Assembly (NCBI GenBank): GCA_910579265.1 | Contig: CAJTTE010000012.1 | Location: 38,015-102,014 of the forward strand | Direction: 5' to 3' | Length of the DNA: 64,000 nucleotides | Origin: an uncultured Ruminiclostridium sp. | GTDB taxonomy: Bacteria; Bacillota; Clostridia; Oscillospirales; Ruminococcaceae | Part shown: one piece after another, positions 16,986 through 25,849 of the stretch | Layout: the number at the start of each line of letters is the position of its first letter | Position numbering within the stretch: the first letter of the stretch is position 1 | Notes under the pieces: model-generated | The model's database searches: none | What the model was told of the DNA's origin: nothing | What the model saw: only the letters and a program-made list of their open reading frames with translations | Position numbers and translations under genes: made by a program

Positions 16986-18773
16986 TTAAGAAATTGTTTG
17001 CTTTTTATATAAGCTTGACTGGAGCGAATATAATTCGCTGTAAAGTCCGTTGGATCCCATAAGCTCGTCATGTGTTCCGTATTCTGAAATTTCGCCGTCT
17101 TTAAACACGGCGATCTTATCGGAAAATTTTGTGCTTGACATTCGATGAGAAATGTATACCGCCGTTCTGTTATCTGAAATTTTTTGAAAGCTCGAGTATA
17201 TCTCATATTCGGCTTTGGGGTCAAGAGCGGATGTGGGCTCGTCCAAAACCAAAATAGGAGAATCCTTGTAAATCGCGCGGGAAATAGCCAAGCGCTGCAT
17301 CTCTCCTCCCGAAAACTCGACGCCGTTTTCATCAAAGATACGATATAATTGAGTATTTTCTTTTTCACACAAACCGTCAACCTTGTCAAGCATATTGGTT
17401 TGGGTCAATGCATTCCGAATCTTATCGATATTTTTCCCATGCATAGAACAAATATTATCCGATATGGACATAGCAAAAAGCTTGTAATCCTGAAATACCG
17501 CAGACACCTGACGCATATATTCCTGCGGTTCCATAGTGGAGATATCCACACCGTTGAATAATATCCGTCCTTCAGTGGGTCTGTATAATCCGCACAAAAG
17601 CTTCGCAAAGGTACTTTTGCCGGCGCCGTTTTCACCGACGATCAACAATGTCTCTCCGGCGTTGAGGGTTATGTTGATGTTTTTCAATGTATACTGTTCG
17701 GAATTTGGATAGCGAAAGAAAACATTTTCAAATTGAATCGCAGCCTTGGAAGCGACAGCCGATTTGGATTCAATGTTTGCCGAATTCGTCTTTTGTTCGA
17801 TAAATGTGAAAAATTTGTCTAAGTATTCCGTATTAACGATAAAATCCGTCAATGTATATATAATGTCATCTACCGAAGATTTAAGCTGCCGCAGAGCGTT
17901 GATATATAATGAGAATTCTCCCAATGTAATTGCTGCGCTTACCAAAACCTGATATCCGTAAAAAAGATACATGCAAATATCCAAAATCGCTTCGGCGGCA
18001 TAGGCGACAGCGGCAGAGGGATTGCGCTCTTTTCTCCTGCTTTCGCGAGCACGAAAAAGAAGCTGATCCACATCATCCATGCGCTTATGAAAGCGATTTT
18101 TCAAATTAAACAATCGAATCTCTTTCGCAAAGGAAAAATCCGAGCTAATGCTCTGCAAATATGTAGATTTTCTTCGATATTCTACCTCTTCCTTAGTATC
18201 GGTAAAGTTATGCCGCGCGTTTAAGTAATCATTATATAGATTGATGGCTAAAGAAACAACCAAAGCTATTAAAATAATCAAGGAGGATTTGGAAATGACA
18301 TAACTTACTCCTCCGATAATGAGTATGCAAGAGATCACTCTGCGCATACTTTGAATAAACGAATCTAAGCAGTCCCGGTCCAGTGCTTCAATAGCAAATG
18401 TTTTACTTTCCAAAAAAGCTTTGCTTTGAATATTGCAAAAATCCGTATTCATACAGATATCGTTGATTTGCATTCGAATGTCCGAATAGAACCTTTTTTT
18501 AATATATTCTAATTTATTATTGGTAAACATAGAAAACGCTGCGACTAATATCATAACGGCTATAATTCCAATAATAACATTTAAATATTCTCCGAAATCG
18601 GCTTCGCCGACAAGACAATCAATAGAGAGGGAAGTCAAATACATTCCGGGAAAGATCTTGACGGAATCAAAAATAATACTTAAAACAGTCAAAAAGAGGT
18701 ATTCCTTATTTGTTTTCCAAATAAAGCGGAGAGATTTTTTCGAATAAAAAAAAAGAGCTTTGATTTTTTTCAT
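16986..18773 (-). CDS. ABC exporter half-transporter (membrane domain + ATPase), gene 1 of pair
   Basis: 595 residues from ATG 18773 (GGGATG 6 bases upstream; the open frame extends to 18812 without a ribosome site). Six membrane spans, then Walker A VGENGAGKSTFAK, Q-loop FQDYKLFA, signature FSGGEMQRLAISR, Walker B ILVLDEPTSALD and SHR switch. It is the promoter-proximal member of the pair with 15099-16886, from which it is 100 bases away. Likely an exporter of peptide, lipid or drug type in the cytoplasmic membrane. The neighbouring lipoprotein at 14293 could be part of the same unit. Confidence 0.87.
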   Translation of the reverse strand: MKKIKALFFYSKKSLRFIWKTNKEYLFLTVLSIIFDSVKIFPGMYLTSLSIDCLVGEADFGEYLNVIIGIIAVMILVAAFSMFTNNKLEYIKKRFYSDIRMQINDICMNTDFCNIQSKAFLESKTFAIEALDRDCLDSFIQSMRRVISCILIIGGVSYVISKSSLIILIALVVSLAINLYNDYLNARHNFTDTKEEVEYRRKSTYLQSISSDFSFAKEIRLFNLKNRFHKRMDDVDQLLFRARESRRKERNPSAAVAYAAEAILDICMYLFYGYQVLVSAAITLGEFSLYINALRQLKSSVDDIIYTLTDFIVNTEYLDKFFTFIEQKTNSANIESKSAVASKAAIQFENVFFRYPNSEQYTLKNINITLNAGETLLIVGENGAGKSTFAKLLCGLYRPTEGRILFNGVDISTMEPQEYMRQVSAVFQDYKLFAMSISDNICSMHGKNIDKIRNALTQTNMLDKVDGLCEKENTQLYRIFDENGVEFSGGEMQRLAISRAIYKDSPILVLDEPTSALDPKAEYEIYSSFQKISDNRTAVYISHRMSSTKFSDKIAVFKDGEISEYGTHDELMGSNGLYSELYSLQSSLYKKQTIS

Positions 18774-19073
18774 TTTACTCATCCCAAAAACTAATTTAAA
18801 TGACACATACATAATAATTAACTCAATAACACATGCGCTTTTTGCAGTATATCAAGTGTAGCATGATGTATCATTTAATGATTGCTCAAATTTATTCTGC
18901 AATAATTTATAACAACAGACTTATAGCCAGTATTGGCAATGTAATTGAATGCTGCATTCAAGATAATTTATGAACTATGACCGCAGTTACGATTATCTTT
19001 AGCGGCATTGCATTTGCAGTTGTTTCTTTCAGACGAATTGTACGGTTTAACTATATCTCGTCATATTTAATCT

Positions 19074-19158
19074 TGGTGCACCTGACAGGAATCGAACCTG
19101 CACTCCTTTCGGAAATAGAACCTAAATCTATCGCGTATGCCAATTTCGCCACAGGTGC
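19074..19158 (-). tRNA. tRNA-Leu (anticodon UAG)
   Basis: Acceptor gcacctg pairs with caggtgc, discriminator A, and CCA is encoded (19076-19074). The anticodon stem ATAGA/TCTAT closes the loop TTTAGGT, giving TAG, which reads CUA Leu codons. A variable arm (ttccgaaaggagt) and the GGTTCGATTCC T-arm are present. Confidence 0.95.
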
Positions 19159-19206
19159 ATATATTTTTTTGTCGTATTACATCGAACCGTTAAAATATAT
19201 AATTAA

Positions 19207-19234
19207 ATTATACCAGATTTCAACAAGATGTCAA
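19207..19234 (-). promoter_or_regulatory. Promoter of tRNA-Leu
   Basis: On the minus strand TTGACA (19234-19229), 16 bases, TATAAT (19212-19207), about 50 bases before the tRNA 5' end. Confidence 0.8.
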
Positions 19235-19298
19235 GCTTAAATCTGGTTTTTGAGGGAAGAGCGTATTCAAGTGCTTATTAGCCTGCCCGATATCCGTA

Positions 19299-19775
19299 TT
19301 ATAAACTCCCCGTTTTTTCCTGTCCGTCTGATTTAAAGCTGTCTATCAGAATTATATATAAAACAGGTTCAAAATATAGTTCGGCTTGCTCATTATCGTT
19401 ATGTTTTTCAGTCTCCCGAAAACCGCTGTTTCGATATAGATGCTGAGCTGCGGAAAAGCGTTTTCTTATATCTGATGCTGATTTATTATATTGCTGTTTT
19501 CTTGCGTAGTTTATGGCATGCTCTGAAAGTAAACGTCCGTATCCTTTACCACGGTAATAAGGCAGTATAAAAAAGCGCTTAGGTTCAATCACTTTATTGT
19601 CAGAATCAATCGTGCGTACCGCTGCTGTTCCTATGAGAAGCTTATTATCAGGCAGAAACCAAAAATAATCCTTTATCTATGCGTGTCTACCCCTCAGAGG
19701 GATACATTTGAGTAGCATTTTTCAAAAAAATCCCGCAGATTCCTGCATATCCGCTTTAAAGGCTACAAGCTCCAT
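19299..19775 (-). pseudogene. GNAT acetyltransferase remnant
   Basis: The minus strand reads DYFWFLPDNKLLIGTAAVRTI, then VIEPKRFFILPYYRGKGYGRLLSEHAINYARKQ, an acetyl-CoA-binding GNAT motif (RGKGYGRLL). Upstream of about 19690 the frame is broken: ATG 19775 opens MELVAFKADMQESAGFF but meets TGA, and MYPSEG in another frame ends in TAG. So at least one frameshift and one stop separate the N-terminus from the core. No intact start remains for the core. Confidence 0.65.
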
Positions 19776-19851
19776 CAAATATCTCAATATATCACAATTT
19801 ATCGACTCTTACTTTTTTGACATCCGTACAATAAAAATATATGGAATTAAC

Positions 19852-20032
19852 TTAAGGCAATACCGAACAATGACCGCCCGGCGGCTTTGTGTGCGGCTTG
19901 CTTGCATATTTTCCGTCAGCTTACACAAATTCACCTTGAAATACGTCAGTATTCCTGCGTCGAATTTGTGTAAGCTGACGAAATATCCGACTGCGCGATT
20001 CACACCCAATCATTGTGCGGTGTTGCCTTAAA
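19852..20032. repeat. MITE-like repeat, family B, copy 1
   Basis: Inverted ends ttaaggcaataccgaacaat and attgtgcggtgttgccttaa; inside, a second perfect inverted repeat pairs cgtcagcttacacaaattc with gaatttgtgtaagctgacg around tgaaatacgtcagtattcctgcgt. The whole 181 bases can fold into one long hairpin. A shorter relative lies at 34416-34584. No transposase is present. Confidence 0.75.
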
Positions 20033-20148
20033 TTAAGCAGACGTATTTGATTTACAATAAAGATTATATTATTATATCATTTTATCATAAAGTCATTGAA
20101 GCGTCAAGGTGTTAAACGGCGTTGTTAAAAGTAATTTGCTTAAAGGAG

Positions 20149-20177
20149 TTGACTTATTCCGCGAAAGGTGATATAAT
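20149..20177 (+). promoter_or_regulatory. Promoter of the envelope-polymer cluster
   Basis: TTGACT (20149-20154), 17 bases, TATAAT (20172-20177). It lies about 70 bases upstream of the sulfatase-fold gene. Confidence 0.75.
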
Positions 20178-20244
20178 TTTTTTTGCAAAAACTCAAGATC
20201 AATTGAGAAAAACAAAGCTGTTTGGGAAAAGTTAGGGTGAAGTA

Positions 20245-22293
20245 ATGTCTGATATTTCGAATAAACTGTTTCTTCCCACGAAAGTATTCACGGAATTTTT
20301 GGATAAAATAAAATTCGTTTTGCTTTTTTTGTTTATATATCCTACGACCGTCATGCTGTATTGTATGTTCGGTATCGCGGCAGCCGTTATTGGCTTTATT
20401 GCGGCAGGTTCGGCATTTTATTTTTTCAGACTTTACAGGTTCGCGGCGGGGAATTCTCCGGTAAGCATTGCTCTGGCTGCGTTCATTTCGGTTTTTTCGG
20501 CGGACTCCTTCAGGGATTTTCTTCATTCTACCGTGGATTTTCAGAGCCGGATGGGATGGGTGCTTGAGATAGTATGTATTTCAATTTTTTTATTTATGGT
20601 CTTGTGTGTTTTCTTCGGAGCAGTATTGATTTATGGTTCGGATGGGAAAGCTGAAATCAAGGGTGCGGTTCGTATGCTTGCAAGTTTCGGGTCTTTTGTT
20701 TTTATTGTGTTGGTTTATCTTCCGTGCGATACCTATATAAACAATTTTTCCGACTTTAATTTTCCGATAAGTGCATTTATTTTTTCTTTTATCGGACAGG
20801 CCCTTTTATATTTAATTCCCGCCGCCTATCTGGGACTTGTTCTTAAAGAAAAGCCATTGAGCTTTCTGACTACGCTTTTCTGCGGGCTTACACTATGCGT
20901 TTATGTTCAATATATGTTTATGAACAGAAATCTGGGTCTTATGATGGGCGAATCGGTAAGCTGGAGCGATCATACGGTTTACGGCGCGGTCACGCTCGGA
21001 GTCTGGATCCTGTTGTTGGTTCTGGTTTTTGCGATGAGGATCCTTCTGAAAAAGTTCTGGAAGAAAATCTCCGTTGTTATACCGGCTTTTATAGGCGCAA
21101 TGCAGATCCTCAGTCTTGCGATGCTTTTTATGTTTACCGAAAATGATATTTACGGCTACAGAAATAATGTTCTGGACGGAAGGGAGCAATATACCGTTTC
21201 TCAGGATAAAAACATCGTTACTTTTGTTTTTGACGCTGTGGACAATAATTATTTTGACAGCCTTCTGTCTTCGTCACCCGAGGTGTTCCAGGGATTTGAA
21301 GATTTTACGCTTTATACTAACACATGTTCGGTTCACGATTATACACTGGCTTCCATGACGCAGATGCTTACCGGAACAGTGAGCTGTCCGATGTACGATA
21401 CGGGCAGCTGGCTTGAAGAAGCCTGGGGCAGCGACATGACCAAAAATTTTTACGGCAGGCTTCACGAAGCGGGATATACAATGAACGCTTATATGAATTC
21501 GGAGGTGCCGGTCGAGCTTCTTGAAGGTAAATTCGACAATTGCAGTTCAGATCTCGAGCCTTCTTTTACGGACGGGGACGGTATAATAAACAGCTTGCTC
21601 ACTTTGAACAGATATCGGTATATGCCCTTTTTGTTCAAGCGATTTTTTGATACCACAGGTGTGGATTTTAAAAGCTTCGTAAGCTATTCCGATGAGTTCA
21701 ATTATTATAATGACGATTATTTTAACGGGCTTAAGCTCAAAAAATCCGACAGCGACAAGAAATATTTTATTATTGAGCATTTGAACGGCGCTCATTTTCC
21801 CTGCGACGATCCTATGGAGGAAACAAAAAAATGTCTTAATATTGCTAAAGAATATATGAGACAGATGAAGGAGCTGGGGGTATATGAGAATTCCACCATT
21901 GTCATAACATCCGATCACGGGAGACATACGAGTAATTTCAATAACGGTGCCGCAACTCCCGTATTTATGATAAAAAAAGCGGGCGATAATAAGGACGGCA
22001 TGAAAATAACAAACGCCCCAGTTTATCATACGGACTTTTTATCCACTTATCTTGTCAGCGCGGGTATTTACAGCGATGAGGATAAGGATATATACGGACC
22101 TTCCGTTTTTGATCTGAAGGAGGATCAGATCAGGGAACGCATATGGTTCGATCATACGTATGACGGTTCTTATCCGAATCCGGACAATGCGGCATGTAAT
22201 GTTTATTATGCCTATAAGTATGCCGGAGATGATCTTACGCTGAAGGAGCTCGTGTGCAGTAAATCTCCGTCAGAGGTTATTGTAAAGGAATAG
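20245..22293 (+). CDS. Membrane-anchored sulfatase/phosphotransferase-fold protein
   Basis: 682 residues. The first ~310 hold about seven to eight membrane spans. The C-terminal half is an alkaline-phosphatase-superfamily domain of the LTA-synthase/sulfatase kind: IVTFVFDAVDNNYFD (first metal Asp), a Thr/Ser-rich nucleophile region (TNTCSVHDYTLASMTQML), FIIEHLNGAHFP and IVITSDHGRHT (metal Asp-His). It likely acts on an envelope polymer on the outer membrane face, transferring or releasing a phosphate-linked group. The two genes behind it include a CDP-glycerol transferase-like fusion, which supports a teichoic-acid-like role. No signal peptidase site is evident. Not assigned to ltaS itself because the membrane part is longer and unlike it. 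Confidence 0.8.
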   Translation: MSDISNKLFLPTKVFTEFLDKIKFVLLFLFIYPTTVMLYCMFGIAAAVIGFIAAGSAFYFFRLYRFAAGNSPVSIALAAFISVFSADSFRDFLHSTVDFQSRMGWVLEIVCISIFLFMVLCVFFGAVLIYGSDGKAEIKGAVRMLASFGSFVFIVLVYLPCDTYINNFSDFNFPISAFIFSFIGQALLYLIPAAYLGLVLKEKPLSFLTTLFCGLTLCVYVQYMFMNRNLGLMMGESVSWSDHTVYGAVTLGVWILLLVLVFAMRILLKKFWKKISVVIPAFIGAMQILSLAMLFMFTENDIYGYRNNVLDGREQYTVSQDKNIVTFVFDAVDNNYFDSLLSSSPEVFQGFEDFTLYTNTCSVHDYTLASMTQMLTGTVSCPMYDTGSWLEEAWGSDMTKNFYGRLHEAGYTMNAYMNSEVPVELLEGKFDNCSSDLEPSFTDGDGIINSLLTLNRYRYMPFLFKRFFDTTGVDFKSFVSYSDEFNYYNDDYFNGLKLKKSDSDKKYFIIEHLNGAHFPCDDPMEETKKCLNIAKEYMRQMKELGVYENSTIVITSDHGRHTSNFNNGAATPVFMIKKAGDNKDGMKITNAPVYHTDFLSTYLVSAGIYSDEDKDIYGPSVFDLKEDQIRERIWFDHTYDGSYPNPDNAACNVYYAYKYAGDDLTLKELVCSKSPSEVIVKE

Positions 22294-22403
22294 AGGTTTC
22301 GGCGGAAAACCGGCATGTACAGCAGCTTCGGACAAAGCGTCCGGATATCCGACAATGCCCCCGAGATATAATAAAACGGACAAAGAAAAAGGAGAAAAGG
22401 AAA

Positions 22404-22742
22404 ATGAACTTTAAAAAGATTTTGAGATTCGCATTTTATTCCATAGGCGCCGCGGTCATTCTTACACAAAGCTGCTTCGCCTATATAGATCCTGCCACGA
22501 CGAGCCTTATCATTCAGATCATCGCAGGCGTTATAATTGCTTGCGGTACGGCAGTAGGCATTTTCTGGAACAGAATCAAACGCCGTCTTAAAAAGAAAAA
22601 GGGTGAGCCGGAAGAAATCGTTAATGCCAAAAAAGAGGGGGATAATGAGGAAAAAACCGTTATTACCGCGGATGAGCTTCTGGCGGAGGACGAGGATGAC
22701 ATCAGCGGTGACGAAAAAGACGACGACGATGACAAAGAGTGA
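22404..22742 (+). CDS. Small membrane protein of the envelope cluster
   Basis: 112 residues. A signal-like N-terminus ending QSCFAYIDP, then one clear membrane span (TTSLIIQIIAGVIIACGTAVGIFW), a basic patch (NRIKRRLKKKKG) and a very acidic tail (EDEDDISGDEKDDDDDKE). GGAGAAAAGG precedes the ATG. The AYIDPATTS segment followed by a span is a motif I associate with small proteins encoded beside polysaccharide and YidC-like genes in clostridia. It might stabilise the partner enzymes. Its stop is 14 bases before the next gene's TTG start. Confidence 0.75.
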   Translation: MNFKKILRFAFYSIGAAVILTQSCFAYIDPATTSLIIQIIAGVIIACGTAVGIFWNRIKRRLKKKKGEPEEIVNAKKEGDNEEKTVITADELLAEDEDDISGDEKDDDDDKE

Positions 22743-22756
22743 CCGGAGGGTATAAT

Positions 22757-24796
22757 TTGAATACCGTAATAGATTTTCTCATAGGAATACTCGGGTATAT
22801 AATGCAGGGCTGTTATTATGTTTTAAACAATTACGGCCTAAGCATAATTGCCTTTACTTTGATTACCAAGCTTATTCTTTTTCCGATCTCGCTGGTAATT
22901 CAGAAAAACTCGATAAAAATGGTTCAGATGCAGCCTCAGATAGATGCTCTGAAGATAAAATATATTGACGATAAGGACAAGCTTAACGACGAGCAGGCCG
23001 CGCTTTATAAAAAATATAAATACAACCCTTTTCTTGACGCAGTGCCGCTTTTGCTTCAAATCCCCATCGTATTGGGTCTTGTGGGAGTTATTTACCGTCC
23101 CTTGTCATTTGTTATGAATATTGACGGCGGGATCATCAGCCAGCTTAACGATTGGCTTGTAAACACGCTTAATATAACGGACGCGGATAATCTTTTCCAA
23201 TTAGAGATTTTGCAGCAGATTCGCGACGGAGCAGCGGTGCCGGCTTCAATTCCTTCGGATGTCACGGAAATGATACGCGGCTTCAATATGGATTTCTGCG
23301 GATTTAACCTGGGTCTTACGCCTTCCTTTACGGAAAATCAGATATTGCTGCTGATCCCTTTTTTATCCGGGCTGAGCGCCCTTATTCTTTGTGTGGTTCA
23401 GAACAAGATCAACGTGCTTCAGCTTTCGCAGGGAATGGCAAATAAGGTCATCACTTCCGTGATCATGGTCGCTTTTTCAACTTACTTTGCTTTTCTTGTT
23501 CCCGCAGGAGTAGGGCTTTATTGGATCTTCGGAAACCTTTTCGCTATACCGTCGATGGTTCTTACAAACGTGGTTATGCCGCCTAAAAAATACATCGATT
23601 ATGATAATCTGCTTAAAATGAAGGCGCAGAAGCTTATTAAAGAAAAAGAACACAGAAAATATCTCAAAAGAGAAAAAGCAGACTATAAGAGATTCTTTTC
23701 CGTTAACGGGATGCAGCTTATGATTTATTCGGAGCAAAGCGGTTTTTACAAGTACTATTCCGGAATGATCGACTATATCTGCGATAAATCCGACATTCAG
23801 ATTCACTATGTGACAAGCGATCCTAACGATAAGATATTTGACGATGAAAGAGAACAGATACACAGCTATTATGTTGCAAGCGACAGGTATCTCATACCGC
23901 TTTTTATGAAGCTTGACAGTGATATGTGTATCATGACTATGCCGGATCTTCAGAAATATCATATCAAACGTTCAAAGGTAAGAGATGATATCGAGTACGT
24001 ATATGTCGTTCACGGAGTAGGCAGCAACGCGATGTGTCTGAGAAAGGGCGCTCTGGATTGGTACGACACGGTATTCTGTCCCACTACCGACAGCGAAAGC
24101 GAAATCAGGGAGATGGAGGAGCTTTACAACACGAAGGCAAAGACTCTTATTGAAGCGGGATACATGCTTATTGACGAAATGATCGAAAAATATGAACGGT
24201 CCGAGAAAAAAGAAAACAATCCTCCGAAAATTCTTATTGCGCCGTCGTGGCAGCCCGATAATATAATAGATTCCTGCGCGGAAGAGCTTCTGGATCAGCT
24301 AAGCAAAACCGACTATGAAATAATCCTGAGACCTCATCCTCAGATGGTAAGGCATTATCCGGAAAAATTCGAGGAGCTGCACAAAAAATATGACGGAACC
24401 AATATAGAGGTCCAGACAGACTTTTCTTCAAATAATCCCGTTATGGAGGCAGATGTGCTTATAACGGACTGGTCCGATATTTCTTTTGAATTCGCATTTA
24501 CCACCAAAAGACCGGTACTTTTTATTGATACCCCGATGAAGGTCATGAACCCTGAATATGATAAAATAAAAACCGCCCCTATCAATCTCACACTAAGAAA
24601 TGTTATTGGAAAGGCTCTTAAGCCGGATCAGCTCGATCAGGTCAACGGTGTTATTTCCGAGTTTATATCAAACAGGGAAGCATATTGTAAAACAATAACG
24701 GATACTCTTAATCAACGGGTCTTTAATGTGGGAAGGAGCAGTATAATTTACGGAAGGTATGTTATAAAAAAGCTTTCCGCAAAAAAACATCGGTAA
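22757..24796 (+). CDS. Fusion: YidC/Oxa1-like insertase + CDP-glycerol glycerophosphotransferase-like domain
   Basis: 679 residues from TTG 22757, which has GGAGGG 7 bases upstream; an in-frame ATG at 22739 has no site. Residues 1-275 are a YidC/Oxa1 domain with five spans (YGLSIIAFTLITKLILFPISL, the conserved NPFLDAVPLLLQIPI near 90, and a C-terminal pair ending GVGLYWIFGNLFAIPSMV). After a charged linker (KAQKLIKEKEHRKYLKREK), residues ~310-679 resemble TagB/TagF enzymes: VVHGVGSNAM near 419, ILIAPSWQPDN near 493, LRPHPQ near 525 and LITDWSDISFEFAF near 570. The transferase would use CDP-glycerol or a similar donor on the cytoplasmic side. Such a fusion is unusual; coupling of membrane insertion or flipping with polymer synthesis is inferred only from the domain layout. 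Confidence 0.85.
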   Translation: MNTVIDFLIGILGYIMQGCYYVLNNYGLSIIAFTLITKLILFPISLVIQKNSIKMVQMQPQIDALKIKYIDDKDKLNDEQAALYKKYKYNPFLDAVPLLLQIPIVLGLVGVIYRPLSFVMNIDGGIISQLNDWLVNTLNITDADNLFQLEILQQIRDGAAVPASIPSDVTEMIRGFNMDFCGFNLGLTPSFTENQILLLIPFLSGLSALILCVVQNKINVLQLSQGMANKVITSVIMVAFSTYFAFLVPAGVGLYWIFGNLFAIPSMVLTNVVMPPKKYIDYDNLLKMKAQKLIKEKEHRKYLKREKADYKRFFSVNGMQLMIYSEQSGFYKYYSGMIDYICDKSDIQIHYVTSDPNDKIFDDEREQIHSYYVASDRYLIPLFMKLDSDMCIMTMPDLQKYHIKRSKVRDDIEYVYVVHGVGSNAMCLRKGALDWYDTVFCPTTDSESEIREMEELYNTKAKTLIEAGYMLIDEMIEKYERSEKKENNPPKILIAPSWQPDNIIDSCAEELLDQLSKTDYEIILRPHPQMVRHYPEKFEELHKKYDGTNIEVQTDFSSNNPVMEADVLITDWSDISFEFAFTTKRPVLFIDTPMKVMNPEYDKIKTAPINLTLRNVIGKALKPDQLDQVNGVISEFISNREAYCKTITDTLNQRVFNVGRSSIIYGRYVIKKLSAKKHR

Positions 24797-24955
24797 AACG
24801 GTAAATGACGTCATTTATAACACAGGCATCAAGACATAAGCCGTCTAAACGGTTCTTTATCTAAAACCGTTAGTGACATTATCAATCCTGATCTTGCTGA
24901 CAGGCATCGGTAAAAACGGCTTTTAAAAATAATGTGATTTTTTGAAAACAGGCCA

Positions 24956-24984
24956 TTGAAAGCCAGCGGAAAATGTGATATAGT
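24956..24984 (+). promoter_or_regulatory. Promoter of the methyltransferase gene
   Basis: TTGAAA (24956-24961), 17 bases, TATAGT (24979-24984), 32 bases before the ATG at 25016. Confidence 0.6.
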
Positions 24985-25015
24985 ATACAATGGAGAAAGC
25001 GAAGGGGACAGCGAT

Positions 25016-25744
25016 ATGAGTAACAACTGGAAGGATATATGGTCAAACAGAGTCGATATCGATAACGTTGATATAGAGCAGCTGAAAAGAAATCCTAAGG
25101 AAATGTTCCTGTTTATGAAAAAAATAAACGGATTTGATATCGTTGAAGGCGGTATTACCTATGATTCGTTTATAAATCAGCACAAGAAGCTGGCCGAAAA
25201 GCTCAATCACAGAAATAAATGCTCAAGTGTTTTTGAAATAGGCTGCGGAAGCGGCGGAAATCTTTATCTTTTTTCTCTTTCCGGTTATCAGGTAGGAGGA
25301 ATAGATTATTCTCAAAATCTTCTGGATTTTGCGGACAAGGCTGTGGATAAGGATAAGGTTCTGGAGCTTATTTGTGACGATGCGGTAAACGTAAGCACGG
25401 ATATAAGATACGACGCAGGTTTTTCCAACAGTGTTTTCTCTTATTTTTCCGATTACGGATATGCGGAAGGCGTTCTTGAGAAAATGATCGAAAAATGCAG
25501 GTACAGTATTGTTCTTATTGACGTTCACAACCTCGATAAGAAGCAGGAGTTTCTTGATTTCAGAAGAAAAATGATCGAAAATTACGATGAAAAGTACAGC
25601 GGACTGCCTAAGCTTTTTTATCCTAAAAGCTTTTTTGACGACATTGCCAAAAGGCATAATCTGGATGTTGAATTTTATGATTCCGATGTAGAGGGATACT
25701 GGAATAATCCGTATATTTACAATGTCTGTTTTTATAAAAAATAA
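25016..25744 (+). CDS. Class I SAM-dependent methyltransferase
   Basis: 242 residues. The SAM-binding motif I is SVFEIGCGSGGNLYLF near 67-82, followed by the acidic motif II GGIDYS and a Phe/Asp-rich motif further on (YDAGFSNSVFSYF). AGGGGAC precedes ATG 25016; the open frame upstream to 24956 covers the promoter and is not coding. It follows the envelope cluster but has its own promoter. Substrate unknown; a small molecule or an envelope sugar is possible. Confidence 0.75.
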   Translation: MSNNWKDIWSNRVDIDNVDIEQLKRNPKEMFLFMKKINGFDIVEGGITYDSFINQHKKLAEKLNHRNKCSSVFEIGCGSGGNLYLFSLSGYQVGGIDYSQNLLDFADKAVDKDKVLELICDDAVNVSTDIRYDAGFSNSVFSYFSDYGYAEGVLEKMIEKCRYSIVLIDVHNLDKKQEFLDFRRKMIENYDEKYSGLPKLFYPKSFFDDIAKRHNLDVEFYDSDVEGYWNNPYIYNVCFYKK

Positions 25745-25791
25745 GAGGCCGGCGCATAGATGTTACAGTATAAACCGTTATACGGGCAAAT

Positions 25792-25825
25792 ACCGCACAA
25801 ATTTCGTTTTGTGCGGTTTGATTTT
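25792..25825 (+). terminator. Rho-independent terminator
   Basis: accgcacaaa pairs with tttgtgcggt around a six-base loop, then ttgattttt. It ends the methyltransferase transcript, just before the MATE gene. Confidence 0.75.
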
Positions 25826-25849
25826 TGAATGGGGCAAAATGAGGTAGAT

